The notes beneath the pieces are model-generated. The model was not told the DNA's origin and did no database searches. It worked only from the letters and a program-made list of their open reading frames with translations. Positions 24,535 through 32,940 of a DNA stretch of 64,000 bases are shown piece after piece. The position numbers and the translations under genes were made by a program. The DNA is from Streptomyces sp. CB02366 (GTDB lineage: Bacteria > Actinomycetota > Actinomycetes > Streptomycetales > Streptomycetaceae). Every line of letters begins with the position of its first letter. Position 1 is the first letter of the stretch. The stretch is from assembly GCF_001905905.1 (NCBI RefSeq), contig NZ_LIVT01000002.1:496001-560000 (forward strand), in the 5' to 3' direction.

Positions 24535-24550
24535 TGCGGTCTAGACCAAG
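24535..24550 (-). promoter_or_regulatory. DasR-responsive element (dre)-like operator
   Basis: On the minus strand CTTGGTCTAGACCGCA, with a perfect GGTCTAGACC core, lies about 95 bases before the lpmP start. It matches the known dre core TGGTCTAGACCA except for the last base. DasR controls chitin and N-acetylglucosamine genes, which fits an LPMO target. Confidence 0.7.
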
Positions 24551-24609
24551 TCCTAGATTATTGACGGCACATGAACATGTCCAGACCAATGAGCGTCGTA
24601 TTCCGCAGA

Positions 24610-24648
24610 GAGCCCCCGAGGCGGTCGTCGGACCGGCCCCGGGGGCTC
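24610..24648 (-). terminator. Terminator of the SPFH operon
   Basis: GAGCCCCCG (24610-24618) pairs with CGGGGGCTC (24640-24648), about 30 bases after the SPFH gene stop. Confidence 0.65.
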
Positions 24649-24679
24649 CGGAGCACCTCTCGAACCTCCCCGGGGCCGT

Positions 24680-26869
24680 TCAGGCCCCGTCGCCCCCTCC
24701 GCTGCGCCCGGTGTAGAAGGCGACCGTCAGGTCCTTCACGAGCGCCTTGCGCTCGTAGTCGTCCAGCTCGACGATGCCGCGCGTGGTCAGCCGGTTGACC
24801 GTGTCGTCCACCGCGTCCACCACCGAGGTCAGCACGCTGTCCCGGTGCTTGGAGTCGATGGCGGCGATCCGCCGCCGCTGCATCGCGGCGGCCACCTCGG
24901 GGGCGTACTCGATGCCGGTCGGCTGCGCCGAGTACACCTCCACCCCCACGGGTTCGCAGTCCGCCTTCAGCAGCCGGGTCAGCGCGTCGCCGACCGCCTC
25001 CGCGTCGCGCAGGCTGGGGGCGTCCTCGTGGAACGCGTCGGCGGGCAGCTGCGAGAGGACCCGCGCCAGCGCGGCCTCGACCTGGGCGCTCAGGTACGCC
25101 TCGTGGTCCTCGATGCCGAGGGCGGCCCGGACCGTGTCCTTGATCCGCCACACCACCAGGACGACGACGCGCAGCGCGGTGCCGGTCGCGTCGACGGCGG
25201 GCAGCGGTTCGCTCCGCCAGTGCCGCAGCCGTACGTCGACGCGGCGGCGCAGCAGCAGGGGGGAGACCCAGACGAGACCGGTGCGCCGCACGCTGCCCCG
25301 GTAGTCGCCGAACAGCGTCAGCACCCACGCGTACCCGACCCGACCCCGGCCGAGGCCGCCCAGCGCGAGGAGGGCCACGGCGGCGAGGAGGGCGAGCAGG
25401 GCCCCCTCGCCCGCCCCGACGCCGAGGTCGGGGCGGGGGGTGAGCCCGACCGCCGTCTGCCAGGCGGCGGGCAGCACGCCCCGCCACCCCAGGACGGCCA
25501 GCCCGCCGGCGATCGCGGCGGCGCCGGCGAGGAGGGCGGCGGAGCCGGAGAGCGCGGGGCCGGGCCGTTCGACGAGGCGGGGGTCGGCTTCCGGGGCCGG
25601 GCGGGTCGACGGCCGCACCCGGGTCCGCGGCGAGCGCGGCAGGGGCGGTCGCCGGGCGGCGGGCGCACGGTCCTCGACGGGCCGGCGGAGGACCCCCGCG
25701 GGCAGCGCCGCCGCCTGGACGGGCTCCCGGTCGTCGCGGAAGAGGAGGTGGACGGGGATGGAGGCGGTGGTCTCGTTGGCGATGAGGGAGTGGCGGCGAA
25801 CGGGAGGGGCGGCGTTCGCCGTCGTGGCAGCCCCGGTGGTGACCGTCGTGGTGGCGGTCCCGGCGCCGGTCGCCGTGGTGGCGGTCCCGGCGCCGGTCGC
25901 CGTGGTGGCGGCCCCGGCGCCGGTCGCCGTGGTGGCGGCCCCGGTGGCCGCCGTGGTGGCAGCCCCGGTGGTCGCCGTGGGGGCGGCCCCGGTGGCCGCC
26001 GTCGTGGTGGCGGCGGGGGCGGGCCCGGGGACGGGTACGGAGAACGTGGCGGAGGCGGCCCGGTCGCCGGGGGCCAGGTCCAGGACGAGGTCCAGCTCGG
26101 TGTCGGGCCCGGGGTCGTCGACGGGCCCCCGCCCCGGCGCGTGCCGGGGGGCACGATCCGCGCTCCTGGACGTCGCGGCCTCCGGGGTCCGGCCCCCCGC
26201 CTTTCCTCCGTCCGGCTCCGCGCCGCCGGGCCCGGCCCCGTACGACGGGAGCGGCGTCCACTCCGCCGACGGCTCCGTCCGCGCCCGCCGGACGGGCTTG
26301 AGGTGCAGGTTCCCGTCCAGCGGCACGGCACGCGAGGGGGCGGGGCGGCCAGGGGCGGCACGCTCGGCGGGGGGCCGCCCGGGGCCGGAGCCGTCCGGGG
26401 CGGGAGCGGCGGCGGGGGGCGTGGCGGGGACGGGCGGCGGCCGGTCCGCGCTCCGGTCCGGGGGCGGCCCGAGGTACGGACCGGGCGCCGAGGGGGCAGG
26501 GGCGGCGGCCCGGGGCGGCGCGGGCGCGGCCGTGCCGTCGCCCGGCGGGGCGCCCGGGCCCTCGGGGCGGAGCGAGGGGGCCGGACGCCCCCCGACCGGC
26601 GCAGGCGCGGGGTCGGCGACCGGCCGGAACAGCGGAGGGGGGACGCCCTTGCCCTTGTCCGCGCCGCCGCCCACCGGTGGCGGCGCCTCCGGCCTCGCGC
26701 CGCCGCTGGTGGGCGGCGCGGGCTCCGGGGCCGCCCCGCCGAACAGCGGCGGCGGGCTCCCCTCGCCCGGCGGGGCGAAGAGCGACGGCGGAAGCCGGTC
26801 GTCCAGGGAGTGGGGGGCGGGGTTGGGGGTGGGGCTGGTCCGGGGGGACTGGTCGTCGTTGGAGGTCAC
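24680..26869 (-). CDS. SPFH/Band 7 membrane protein with long disordered N-terminus
   Basis: 729 residues. The first 420 are Pro/Ala/Gly/Thr-rich and look disordered, including an Ala-Thr-Gly repeat of about 60 residues. Two hydrophobic stretches follow (about 500-525 and 550-570), then a Band 7 domain: VGYAWVLTLFGDYRGSVRRTGLVWVSPLLLRRRVDVR, LRVVVLVVWRIKDTVRAALGI, HEAYLSAQVEAALARVLSQLPADAF, PVGVEVYSAQPTGIEYAPEVAAAMQRRRIAAIDSKHR. SPFH proteins scaffold membrane microdomains. It starts at GTG 26869, 29 bases after the hydrolase gene, so the two form an operon. Its position beside lpmP and cslA suggests a role at the growing tip, which is inference. Confidence 0.8.
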   Translation of the reverse strand: MTSNDDQSPRTSPTPNPAPHSLDDRLPPSLFAPPGEGSPPPLFGGAAPEPAPPTSGGARPEAPPPVGGGADKGKGVPPPLFRPVADPAPAPVGGRPAPSLRPEGPGAPPGDGTAAPAPPRAAAPAPSAPGPYLGPPPDRSADRPPPVPATPPAAAPAPDGSGPGRPPAERAAPGRPAPSRAVPLDGNLHLKPVRRARTEPSAEWTPLPSYGAGPGGAEPDGGKAGGRTPEAATSRSADRAPRHAPGRGPVDDPGPDTELDLVLDLAPGDRAASATFSVPVPGPAPAATTTAATGAAPTATTGAATTAATGAATTATGAGAATTATGAGTATTATGAGTATTTVTTGAATTANAAPPVRRHSLIANETTASIPVHLLFRDDREPVQAAALPAGVLRRPVEDRAPAARRPPLPRSPRTRVRPSTRPAPEADPRLVERPGPALSGSAALLAGAAAIAGGLAVLGWRGVLPAAWQTAVGLTPRPDLGVGAGEGALLALLAAVALLALGGLGRGRVGYAWVLTLFGDYRGSVRRTGLVWVSPLLLRRRVDVRLRHWRSEPLPAVDATGTALRVVVLVVWRIKDTVRAALGIEDHEAYLSAQVEAALARVLSQLPADAFHEDAPSLRDAEAVGDALTRLLKADCEPVGVEVYSAQPTGIEYAPEVAAAMQRRRIAAIDSKHRDSVLTSVVDAVDDTVNRLTTRGIVELDDYERKALVKDLTVAFYTGRSGGGDGA
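25841..25948. repeat. 27-bp minisatellite inside the SPFH gene
   Basis: Four copies of a 27-bp unit (starts at 25841, 25868, 25895, 25922), nearly identical, followed by shorter degenerate copies to about 26020. The unit length keeps the frame and encodes a nine-residue Ala/Thr/Gly repeat in the disordered part of the protein. Confidence 0.9.
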
Positions 26870-26898
26870 CGGTACCCGATTCCTTTCCGTCGCATCCG

Positions 26899-28188
26899 TC
26901 ACGCGAAGAGCCGGCGCCAGGTCTCCGGCCCCGGGTATCCGTCGGCCGCACCGCCGCGCCAGCCCTGGGCCCGCTGGAACGCCTCGACGTTGCGGCGGTC
27001 CGCCTCGGTCCAGCGCGGGTCGGGGCCCGACACGTAGTGCTTGCCGTATCCCTTCTTCACCAACTGTTCGCCGAGCCGGTCGACATGGCTGTTGGACTGA
27101 CCCGGCTTGAAATAGCCGCGTCCGGGGAACGCCACGGCCGTATTCGGGCTGCCGTCGGCCCCGGTGGCCGGAATGTCCCGGCCACCGCCGGCGGTCAGCA
27201 GACGCCAGGTGTGCGGGCCCGGAAGGCCGTCCGCCTCCTCGCCCCGCCAGCCCTGCGCCCGCTGGAACGCCTGGGTCGCCCGCCGGTCGGCCTCGCTCCA
27301 CACCGGCCCGGGGCCGACCGCGTAGAACCGCTTGCCGCCCCGCTCGACCAGCATCCGCCCGAGCCGGGTGACGTCCTCGTTGGCGGCGCCGGGGCCGAAC
27401 CGTCCGGCCCCGGGGAAGCCGGTGGAGGACCCGGAGCCGGGCGAACCCCCCGTGACGCCCTTGTAGCGGTAGGCCACGTAGCGGTCGGAGTTGTTCCAGT
27501 ACGCCATGGGCGTGGACTGCTTCCGCGTCCGCGGGCGCGCCTGCTCGTAGGCGATGTAGTGCGTGCGCGCGGAGCCGGTCCAGCCGCCGAAGATCGTGAC
27601 GTGCGAGCCCTGGGAGGGGTCGGCGGGGTTGTGGAAGAGGAGGATGTCCCCGGGCTCCAGATCGGCGCGGGCGATCCGGGTGCCGTAGGCGGCGAGGCTG
27701 CCGGTCCACTCGTTGGCGCCGAGGTTCCAGGCCATCGACACATAGCCCGAGCAGTCCTGGCGGTACCCGTCCGACCAGTACTTCTCCATGCTGTACGGGA
27801 CCTTCGCGGCCACCCATCGCTGGGCCCGGTCGATGATCTCGGCCCGGGTCGTCGTGCGTACCGCCGCGTCGGCGGAGGGCGGGCCCGAGGCGCCGGAGCC
27901 CCGCAGCGGCCCCTTCTCCCCCTGCGGAGTGGCCGGCTCGGGATCGGCTCCCCCGTCGGCGTGCGGCGCGTGGCCGGGGCGGCCGGCGGCGGCCGCCCCC
28001 GCGGCCCCGCAGGAGAGCACCACCCCCGCGGCCGTGGCCAGCACGAGGGCCCGCCGCGCGCCGTGCGCGGCGGGGTGGCCGCCGCGCCGCGGCGGCAGGG
28101 CCCGCGCGGCGGAGCGCCGCCGTACGGCACACCCCGCACACGCGCAGTCGATGGCGGGTTCGTATTCCTCGAACACCGGCACAGTCAT
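26899..28188 (-). CDS. Peptidoglycan hydrolase: NlpC/P60-like domain plus two peptidoglycan-binding repeats
   Basis: 429 residues. An N-terminal Cys-rich stretch (CACAGCAVRRR) precedes a hydrophobic segment (LVLATAAGVVLSCGAAGAAAA). The catalytic domain follows, with the nucleophile in YRQDCSGYVSMAW and the His in GSHVTIFGGW, the Cys-His arrangement of NlpC/P60-type amidases. Two C-terminal repeats of about 70 residues end in FQRAQGWRGEEADGLPGPHTW and FQRAQGWRGGAADGYPGPETW, the actinobacterial peptidoglycan-binding module. It acts on the wall outside the membrane. The Cys-rich start before the signal is odd, and export through a membrane anchor is possible. ATG 28188 has GAGGGGAA upstream. Confidence 0.83.
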   Translation of the reverse strand: MTVPVFEEYEPAIDCACAGCAVRRRSAARALPPRRGGHPAAHGARRALVLATAAGVVLSCGAAGAAAAGRPGHAPHADGGADPEPATPQGEKGPLRGSGASGPPSADAAVRTTTRAEIIDRAQRWVAAKVPYSMEKYWSDGYRQDCSGYVSMAWNLGANEWTGSLAAYGTRIARADLEPGDILLFHNPADPSQGSHVTIFGGWTGSARTHYIAYEQARPRTRKQSTPMAYWNNSDRYVAYRYKGVTGGSPGSGSSTGFPGAGRFGPGAANEDVTRLGRMLVERGGKRFYAVGPGPVWSEADRRATQAFQRAQGWRGEEADGLPGPHTWRLLTAGGGRDIPATGADGSPNTAVAFPGRGYFKPGQSNSHVDRLGEQLVKKGYGKHYVSGPDPRWTEADRRNVEAFQRAQGWRGGAADGYPGPETWRRLFA

Positions 28189-28367
28189 GCGATTCCCCTC
28201 CGCACTCGTCATTCGTCATTCGTCAAGATTTTTCGGGCGCAGCCGCAACGGGCGTCAGCATCTCAACTCGTCCGACATATCGCATTTTGACGGAACAAAG
28301 GGAAAAAACGACTATCTGACGGGGCGTGGCGAGCGGTAAATGGTTCGGAGCACTCCTGGGCGTCCGG
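28189..28367 (-). promoter_or_regulatory. Leader and promoter region of the hydrolase-SPFH operon
   Basis: About 200 bases of unusually AT-rich sequence for this chromosome, with the direct repeat TCATTCG-TCATTCG near 28211 and, on the minus strand, TATGTC as a possible -10. No riboswitch fold could be recognised by eye. Confidence 0.4.
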
Positions 28368-28373
28368 TAGAGT
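28368..28373 (+). promoter_or_regulatory. -10 element of the third tRNA-Lys
   Basis: TAGAGT, 21 bases before the mature tRNA, followed by GTCAGCAG as in the other two copies. Confidence 0.6.
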
Positions 28374-28388
28374 TCTCCAGGTCAGCAG

Positions 28389-28462
28389 GCGCCGTTAGCT
28401 CAGTTGGTTAGAGCAGCTGACTCTTAATCAGCGGGTCCGGGGTTCGAGTCCCTGACGGCGCA
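28389..28462 (+). tRNA. tRNA-Lys (CTT), copy 3
   Basis: Identical to the copies at 10892 and 23621 over all 74 bases, anticodon CTT, CCA not encoded. Confidence 0.97.
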
Positions 28463-28470
28463 CGCACAGT

Positions 28471-28503
28471 CGAAGCCCCCTCACTTTCAGTGAGGGGGCT
28501 TCG
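28471..28503 (+). terminator. Terminator of the third tRNA-Lys
   Basis: A 15-bp perfect stem with a 3-base loop: 28471-28485 (CGAAGCCCCCTCACT) pairs with 28489-28503. Confidence 0.87.
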
Positions 28504-28980
28504 GCCATTTCCCGCGCACGTTCCGCCGACATCCCGCGGTCGCGCACACAGAGCCACCCACCCGACTCCGTTCCGCCACGCCTCGATGACGGACCGTGCG
28601 GGGAACGGAGGTCTCCACTTCGTCACATCCTCTCCACGGGTCGGGGGCAAAACGCATCCAGAGCCCTCGTATCACCCATTTCACCCTTGCGATCGCGTGC
28701 GGTGTCGGACAATCTGTCTGAGGATCGACACCCTCAAGGGGTCTGCCGATCCGTACAGTTGACGCAGCAGAGCGTGACGTTCCGGTTGTTCGCACCGTGC
28801 GGCGGGGGCCCCGCCCGGGAGCGGACGTCGAAAGGGCGTCCCGCAACCGGAAAGCCGCCGATCCCCGTCTGTGGGGACGGTGGCTCGCCACCGTGTGCGT
28901 GCCCGGTGAAGAACGGGGATCCACCGCGCACGACGAGACCGATCCAGTCACGCACCAGCATGCGTGCGGGGGGATGACCC
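28504..28980 (+). promoter_or_regulatory. Long leader/promoter region of cslA with a structured element
   Basis: No gene is supported in these 477 bases. A two-level hairpin stands 60 bases before the cslA start: the outer stem GATCCCCGT (28860-28868) pairs with ACGGGGATC (28913-28921), and inside it ACGGTGGC (28877-28884) pairs with GCCACCGT (28887-28894). GTTGACG near 28757 could be a -35. The hairpin may regulate expression; it matches no riboswitch consensus that I recognise. Confidence 0.45.
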
Positions 28981-30900
28981 ATGACGTCGACGCCGCCAGG
29001 CGACCGGCAGGAGAACGACGCTTCCCGGACGACGCAGCTCCGGATACCGGCGCAGCTGCGGGCCGGCGCGGCGCGGAGGCGGGCCGGGAAGGAGCTGCCG
29101 CGCTACGACTACGAGCACTACAGCCGGCTCGCCGGACCGCTGACGCAGCCCCCCGCGGGCAAGCCGTACAAGGTCCAGTACCGCTCGCTCATATCCCAGG
29201 AGCCGCACCGGGTGCGCGCGGCACTCCTGCTCGGCGCGGCTCCTCTCGTCTCGCTCGGCCTCTTCGTCTGGCTGATGCAGCCCGGCCACTGGACGGACCG
29301 CGATCCCAACCTGGACAACGACCTCCTGCTGGCCCTCGACATCGTCATGCTGGTCTCGATCGGTCTGATCGAGCTGTTCCGCACGATGAACGTCCTCTCC
29401 AACGCCCACGCCACCCTGGTCGCCCGCGACCCGGTCCCGGTGGTGCCGGAATCCGGCACCAAGGTCGCCTTCCTCACCTCCTTCGTCCCCGGCAAGGAGC
29501 CGCTGGAGATGGTGACGAAGACCCTGGAGGCGGCCGTGCGCATCCGCCACCGCGGTCTGATGCACGTCTGGCTGCTCGACGAGGGCGACGACCCGGCGGT
29601 CAAGGAGGTCTGCGCCCGGCTCGGCGTGCACCACTTCTCCCGCAAGGGCGTGGCCCACTGGAACCAGGCCAAGGGCCCCCACCGCGCCAAGACCAAGCAC
29701 GGCAACTACAACGCCTGGCTGGACGCGCACGGCGGCGACTACGACTTCTTCGCCTCGGTCGACACCGACCACGTCCCGATGGCGAACTACCTGGAGCGAA
29801 TGCTCGGCTACTTCCGCGACCCGGACGTCGGCTTCGTCATCGGCCCGCAGGTCTACGGCAACTACGACACCTTCGTCACCAAGGCCGCCGAGTCGCAGCA
29901 GTTCCTCTTCCACGCCCTGATCCAGCGCGCGGGCAACCGCTACGGCGCGCCCATGTTCGTCGGCACCAGCAACGCGGTCCGCATCTCGGCGCTCAAGCAG
30001 ATCGGCGGCCTCTACGACTCGATCACCGAGGACATGGCCACCGGTTTCGAGATCCACCGCCACCGCAACCCCGCCACCGGCAGGAAATGGCGCTCGGTCT
30101 ACACCCCGGACGTGCTGGCCGTCGGCGAGGGCCCGACCGCGTGGACGGACTTCTTCACCCAGCAGCTGCGGTGGTCGAGGGGGACGTACGAGACGATCAT
30201 CGGGCAGTTCTGGAAGGGCTTCGGGACCATGCCCGCCGGGAAGCTCTTCAACTACACGATGATGATCATCTTCTACCCGATGTCGGCGCTGAACTGGATC
30301 CTCGCGGCCCTCAGTTGCGCGCTCTTCCTCGGCATGGGCGCCTCCGGCGTCCAGATCGACCCGACGATCTGGATGATGCTCTACGGCAACGCCTCCGCGC
30401 TCCAGATCGGCCTGTACATCTGGAACCGCCGCCACAACGTCTCGCCGCACGAGCCCGAGGGCTCCGGCGGCCTGGCCGGCATGGTGATGTCCGCGCTCTC
30501 CGCGCCGATCTACGCCCGCTCGCTGATGGACGCGGTGCTGCGCCGCAAGAGCTCGTTCGTGGTGACCCCCAAGGGCGACTCCTCCAGCCCGGACACCCTC
30601 TTCGGCACCTTCCGCATCCACCTGTTCTTCATCGTCGTCTTCGGCGCCTCGATGATCGCCTCGTTCTTCCTGGGCCACAGCCACCCCGCGATGGTCACCT
30701 GGGCCACGCTGGCGCTGCTGATCACCGCCGCGCCGATCATCGGCTGGCGGTACACGATCCGCGCCGAGAAGAAGAAGCGGCGCTCCGGTGGATCCCACCG
30801 CAGCGGCGGACCGGCTCCGCGGCCGCGTCCCGCTCCCCTGCCCGGCGCGCCCGGCAACGACCAGACCATGCAGATCGCCCTTGGGGGACGTAAGAAATGA
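28981..30900 (+). CDS. cslA: Cellulose synthase-like glycosyltransferase CslA
   Basis: 639 residues, family GT2 membrane protein. Two hydrophobic helices near residues 80-140 precede the catalytic domain, which shows the processive-synthase residues DEGDD, SVDTDHVP (DxD), SITEDMATG (catalytic base) and QQLRWSRG (QxxRW). Several helices follow (residues 420-600). The C-terminal 45 residues are a basic Pro-rich tail. It polymerises a beta-glycan and passes it through the membrane; in S. coelicolor and S. lividans CslA is placed at hyphal tips and needs GlxA. Its stop overlaps the glxA start by 4 bases. ATG 28981 has GGGGGGATG upstream. Confidence 0.95.
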   Translation: MTSTPPGDRQENDASRTTQLRIPAQLRAGAARRRAGKELPRYDYEHYSRLAGPLTQPPAGKPYKVQYRSLISQEPHRVRAALLLGAAPLVSLGLFVWLMQPGHWTDRDPNLDNDLLLALDIVMLVSIGLIELFRTMNVLSNAHATLVARDPVPVVPESGTKVAFLTSFVPGKEPLEMVTKTLEAAVRIRHRGLMHVWLLDEGDDPAVKEVCARLGVHHFSRKGVAHWNQAKGPHRAKTKHGNYNAWLDAHGGDYDFFASVDTDHVPMANYLERMLGYFRDPDVGFVIGPQVYGNYDTFVTKAAESQQFLFHALIQRAGNRYGAPMFVGTSNAVRISALKQIGGLYDSITEDMATGFEIHRHRNPATGRKWRSVYTPDVLAVGEGPTAWTDFFTQQLRWSRGTYETIIGQFWKGFGTMPAGKLFNYTMMIIFYPMSALNWILAALSCALFLGMGASGVQIDPTIWMMLYGNASALQIGLYIWNRRHNVSPHEPEGSGGLAGMVMSALSAPIYARSLMDAVLRRKSSFVVTPKGDSSSPDTLFGTFRIHLFFIVVFGASMIASFFLGHSHPAMVTWATLALLITAAPIIGWRYTIRAEKKKRRSGGSHRSGGPAPRPRPAPLPGAPGNDQTMQIALGGRKK

Positions 30901-32834
30901 AGTACCGTCCGAGCCGCCGTACCCGCCGCCTGGCGATCAGTACGGCGGTGGTTCTCGCGCTCGCGGGGGCGAACGGGCCGTGGCTGTACCGTTTCAGCAC
31001 CGAGCGCTACCACGAGTACACGATCAACAAGCCGGAGTACAAGGCGGCCAACGGCCACTGGGACTTCCTGGACATCCCCTCCGAGCACCGGATCAACACG
31101 ATCCACGCGGCGCTGCTGCACACCGGCAAGGTGCTGCTCGTCGCGGGCTCCGGGAACAACCAGAAGAACTTCGACGCGAAGAGCTTCCGCTCGGTGCTGT
31201 GGGATCCGAAGACCGACGTCTTCAAGGACATCCCCACCCCCGAGGACATGTTCTGCGCCGGCCACACCCAGCTGCCCGACGGCAAGCTCCTCATCGCCGG
31301 CGGCACCAAGCGGTACGAGAAACTCCAGGGCGACGTCACCAAGGCCGGCGGCCTGATGATCGTCCACAACGAGGACCCGGACAAGCCGATCACCCTGCCC
31401 GCGGGCACCCGGTTCACCGGCAAGGAGAACGGGAAGACGTTCGTCTCCAAGGACCCGGTCCTGGTCGAGAAGGCCAAGAAGGTCTTCGACGAGGAGACCG
31501 GCGCGTTCCTGCGCAACGACCCCGGGCTCGGCCGGATCTACGTCGAGGCGCAGAAGACCGGCAAGGAGTACGAGACCGGCACCGAGGACAACTACCGGGT
31601 GGCGGGCCTGTCCGGCTCGGACACCCGCAACGTCTACGGCATCGCGCAGAAGCTGGCACTGGACAAGAAGGACTTCCAGGGGATCCGGGAGGCCTTCGAG
31701 TTCGACCCGGTCGCGGAGAAGTACATACCCGTCGATCCGATGAAGGAAGCCCGCTGGTACCCGACGCTGACGACGCTGGAGGACGGCAAGGTCCTCGCGC
31801 TGTCGGGTCTGGACGAGATCGGGCAGATCGTCCCCGGCAAGGACGAGATCTACGACCCGAAGACCAAGAAGTGGGAGTACACCGGCATCGAGCGGCGCTT
31901 CCCCACCTACCCGGCGGTCTTCCTGCTCGACGACGGTAAGCTGTTCTACTCCGGCTCCAACGCCGGATACGGTCCGGCGGACGTGGGCCGCGACCCGGGC
32001 GTCTGGGACCTCGCGACCAACAAGTTCAAGAAGATCCCCGGGCTCAGCGACCCGGACCGGATGGAGACCTCGGCCACCGTGCGGCTGCCCCCGGCCCAGG
32101 ACCAGAAGTTCATGGTGATCGGCGGCGGCGGGGTCGGCGAGTCGGAGAAGTCCAGCGAGAAGTCCCGGCTGGTCGACCTCACGGAGAAGAACCCGCGGTT
32201 CACCGACGGCGCGTCCCTCTCCGAGGGCACCCGCTACCCCAGCGCCTCCCTGCTGCCCGACGACTCCCTGCTGGTCACCGGCGGCTCCAGCGACTACCGG
32301 GGCCGCAGCGGCTCGGACGTCCTCCAGGCCCGGCTGTACGACGCGAGGACGGACACCTACAAGCGGGTCGCGGACCCGGCGGTCGGGCGGAACTACCACT
32401 CGGGATCGGTGCTGCTGCCGGACGGCCGGGTCATGATCTTCGGATCGGACTCGCTCTTCTCGGACAAGGCCAACACCCGTCCCGGCGTCTTCGAGCAGCG
32501 GATCGAGATCTACACCCCGCCCTACCTCTACCGGGACTCCCGGCCGGAGCTGACGGCCGGGCCCGAGAAGATCGAGCGCGGCTCCACCGGCCTGTTCACC
32601 ACGCAGCACGCCTCCAGGATCACCTCGGCGAAGCTGATGCGGCCCTCCGCGGTCACCCATGTCACCGACACCGACCAGCGCACGATCGCGCTGGAGATGG
32701 AGAAGTCGAAGGACGGGATCACCGTCACCGTGCCGGACAACCCGGCGCTGGTGCCGTCCGGCTGGTACATGCTGTTCGTCACCGACGACCGGGGCACCCC
32801 GTCCGAGGGCATGTGGGTGGAGGTGCCCGAGTAG
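30897..32834 (+). CDS. glxA: GlxA, mononuclear copper radical oxidase
   Basis: 645 residues, a galactose-oxidase-like seven-bladed propeller behind an N-terminal membrane anchor (LAISTAVVLALAGANG). Active-site residues can be assigned by comparison: the cross-linked pair Cys120 (EDMFCAGH) and Tyr288 (ARWYPTL), the stacking Trp287, the axial Tyr and His in GRNYHSGSVLLPDGR, and the second His in AVTHVTDTDQR. All copper ligands are intact. An insertion of about 150 residues separates Cys120 from Tyr288 relative to galactose oxidase, as in known GlxA. It is coupled to cslA by a 4-base overlap. It acts outside the membrane on the nascent glycan and is needed for its deposition in S. lividans. Confidence 0.95.
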   Translation: MKYRPSRRTRRLAISTAVVLALAGANGPWLYRFSTERYHEYTINKPEYKAANGHWDFLDIPSEHRINTIHAALLHTGKVLLVAGSGNNQKNFDAKSFRSVLWDPKTDVFKDIPTPEDMFCAGHTQLPDGKLLIAGGTKRYEKLQGDVTKAGGLMIVHNEDPDKPITLPAGTRFTGKENGKTFVSKDPVLVEKAKKVFDEETGAFLRNDPGLGRIYVEAQKTGKEYETGTEDNYRVAGLSGSDTRNVYGIAQKLALDKKDFQGIREAFEFDPVAEKYIPVDPMKEARWYPTLTTLEDGKVLALSGLDEIGQIVPGKDEIYDPKTKKWEYTGIERRFPTYPAVFLLDDGKLFYSGSNAGYGPADVGRDPGVWDLATNKFKKIPGLSDPDRMETSATVRLPPAQDQKFMVIGGGGVGESEKSSEKSRLVDLTEKNPRFTDGASLSEGTRYPSASLLPDDSLLVTGGSSDYRGRSGSDVLQARLYDARTDTYKRVADPAVGRNYHSGSVLLPDGRVMIFGSDSLFSDKANTRPGVFEQRIEIYTPPYLYRDSRPELTAGPEKIERGSTGLFTTQHASRITSAKLMRPSAVTHVTDTDQRTIALEMEKSKDGITVTVPDNPALVPSGWYMLFVTDDRGTPSEGMWVEVPE

Positions 32835-32877
32835 GGCCCTGCCTCCGCACGGCGTGCCCGCGGGGAGCACGTGCGTA

Positions 32878-32934
32878 CACGGCGAAGGCCGCGTCCCGCG
32901 GCACGTGCTCCTGCGGGACGCGGCCTTCGCCGTG
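32878..32934. terminator. Large bidirectional terminator between glxA and cslZ
   Basis: A 22-bp perfect stem, 32878-32899 with 32913-32934, around a 13-base loop. It lies between the convergent stops of glxA and cslZ and should end both transcripts. Confidence 0.9.
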
Positions 32935-32940
32935 CGCGGG

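Noticed and set aside
25318..27110. Long open frames on both strands across the Pro-rich SPFH N-terminus
   Set aside because: High GC content opens all frames here; only the minus frame continues into a recognisable Band 7 domain.
10892..28462. tRNA-Lys copies as attachment sites of an integrated element
   Set aside because: No integrase gene, no partial 3' tRNA repeat outside the full copies and core-type genes between them.
28408..28980. Short open frames in the cslA leader
   Set aside because: They overlap the tRNA, its terminator or the hairpin, lack ribosome sites and show no codon bias.
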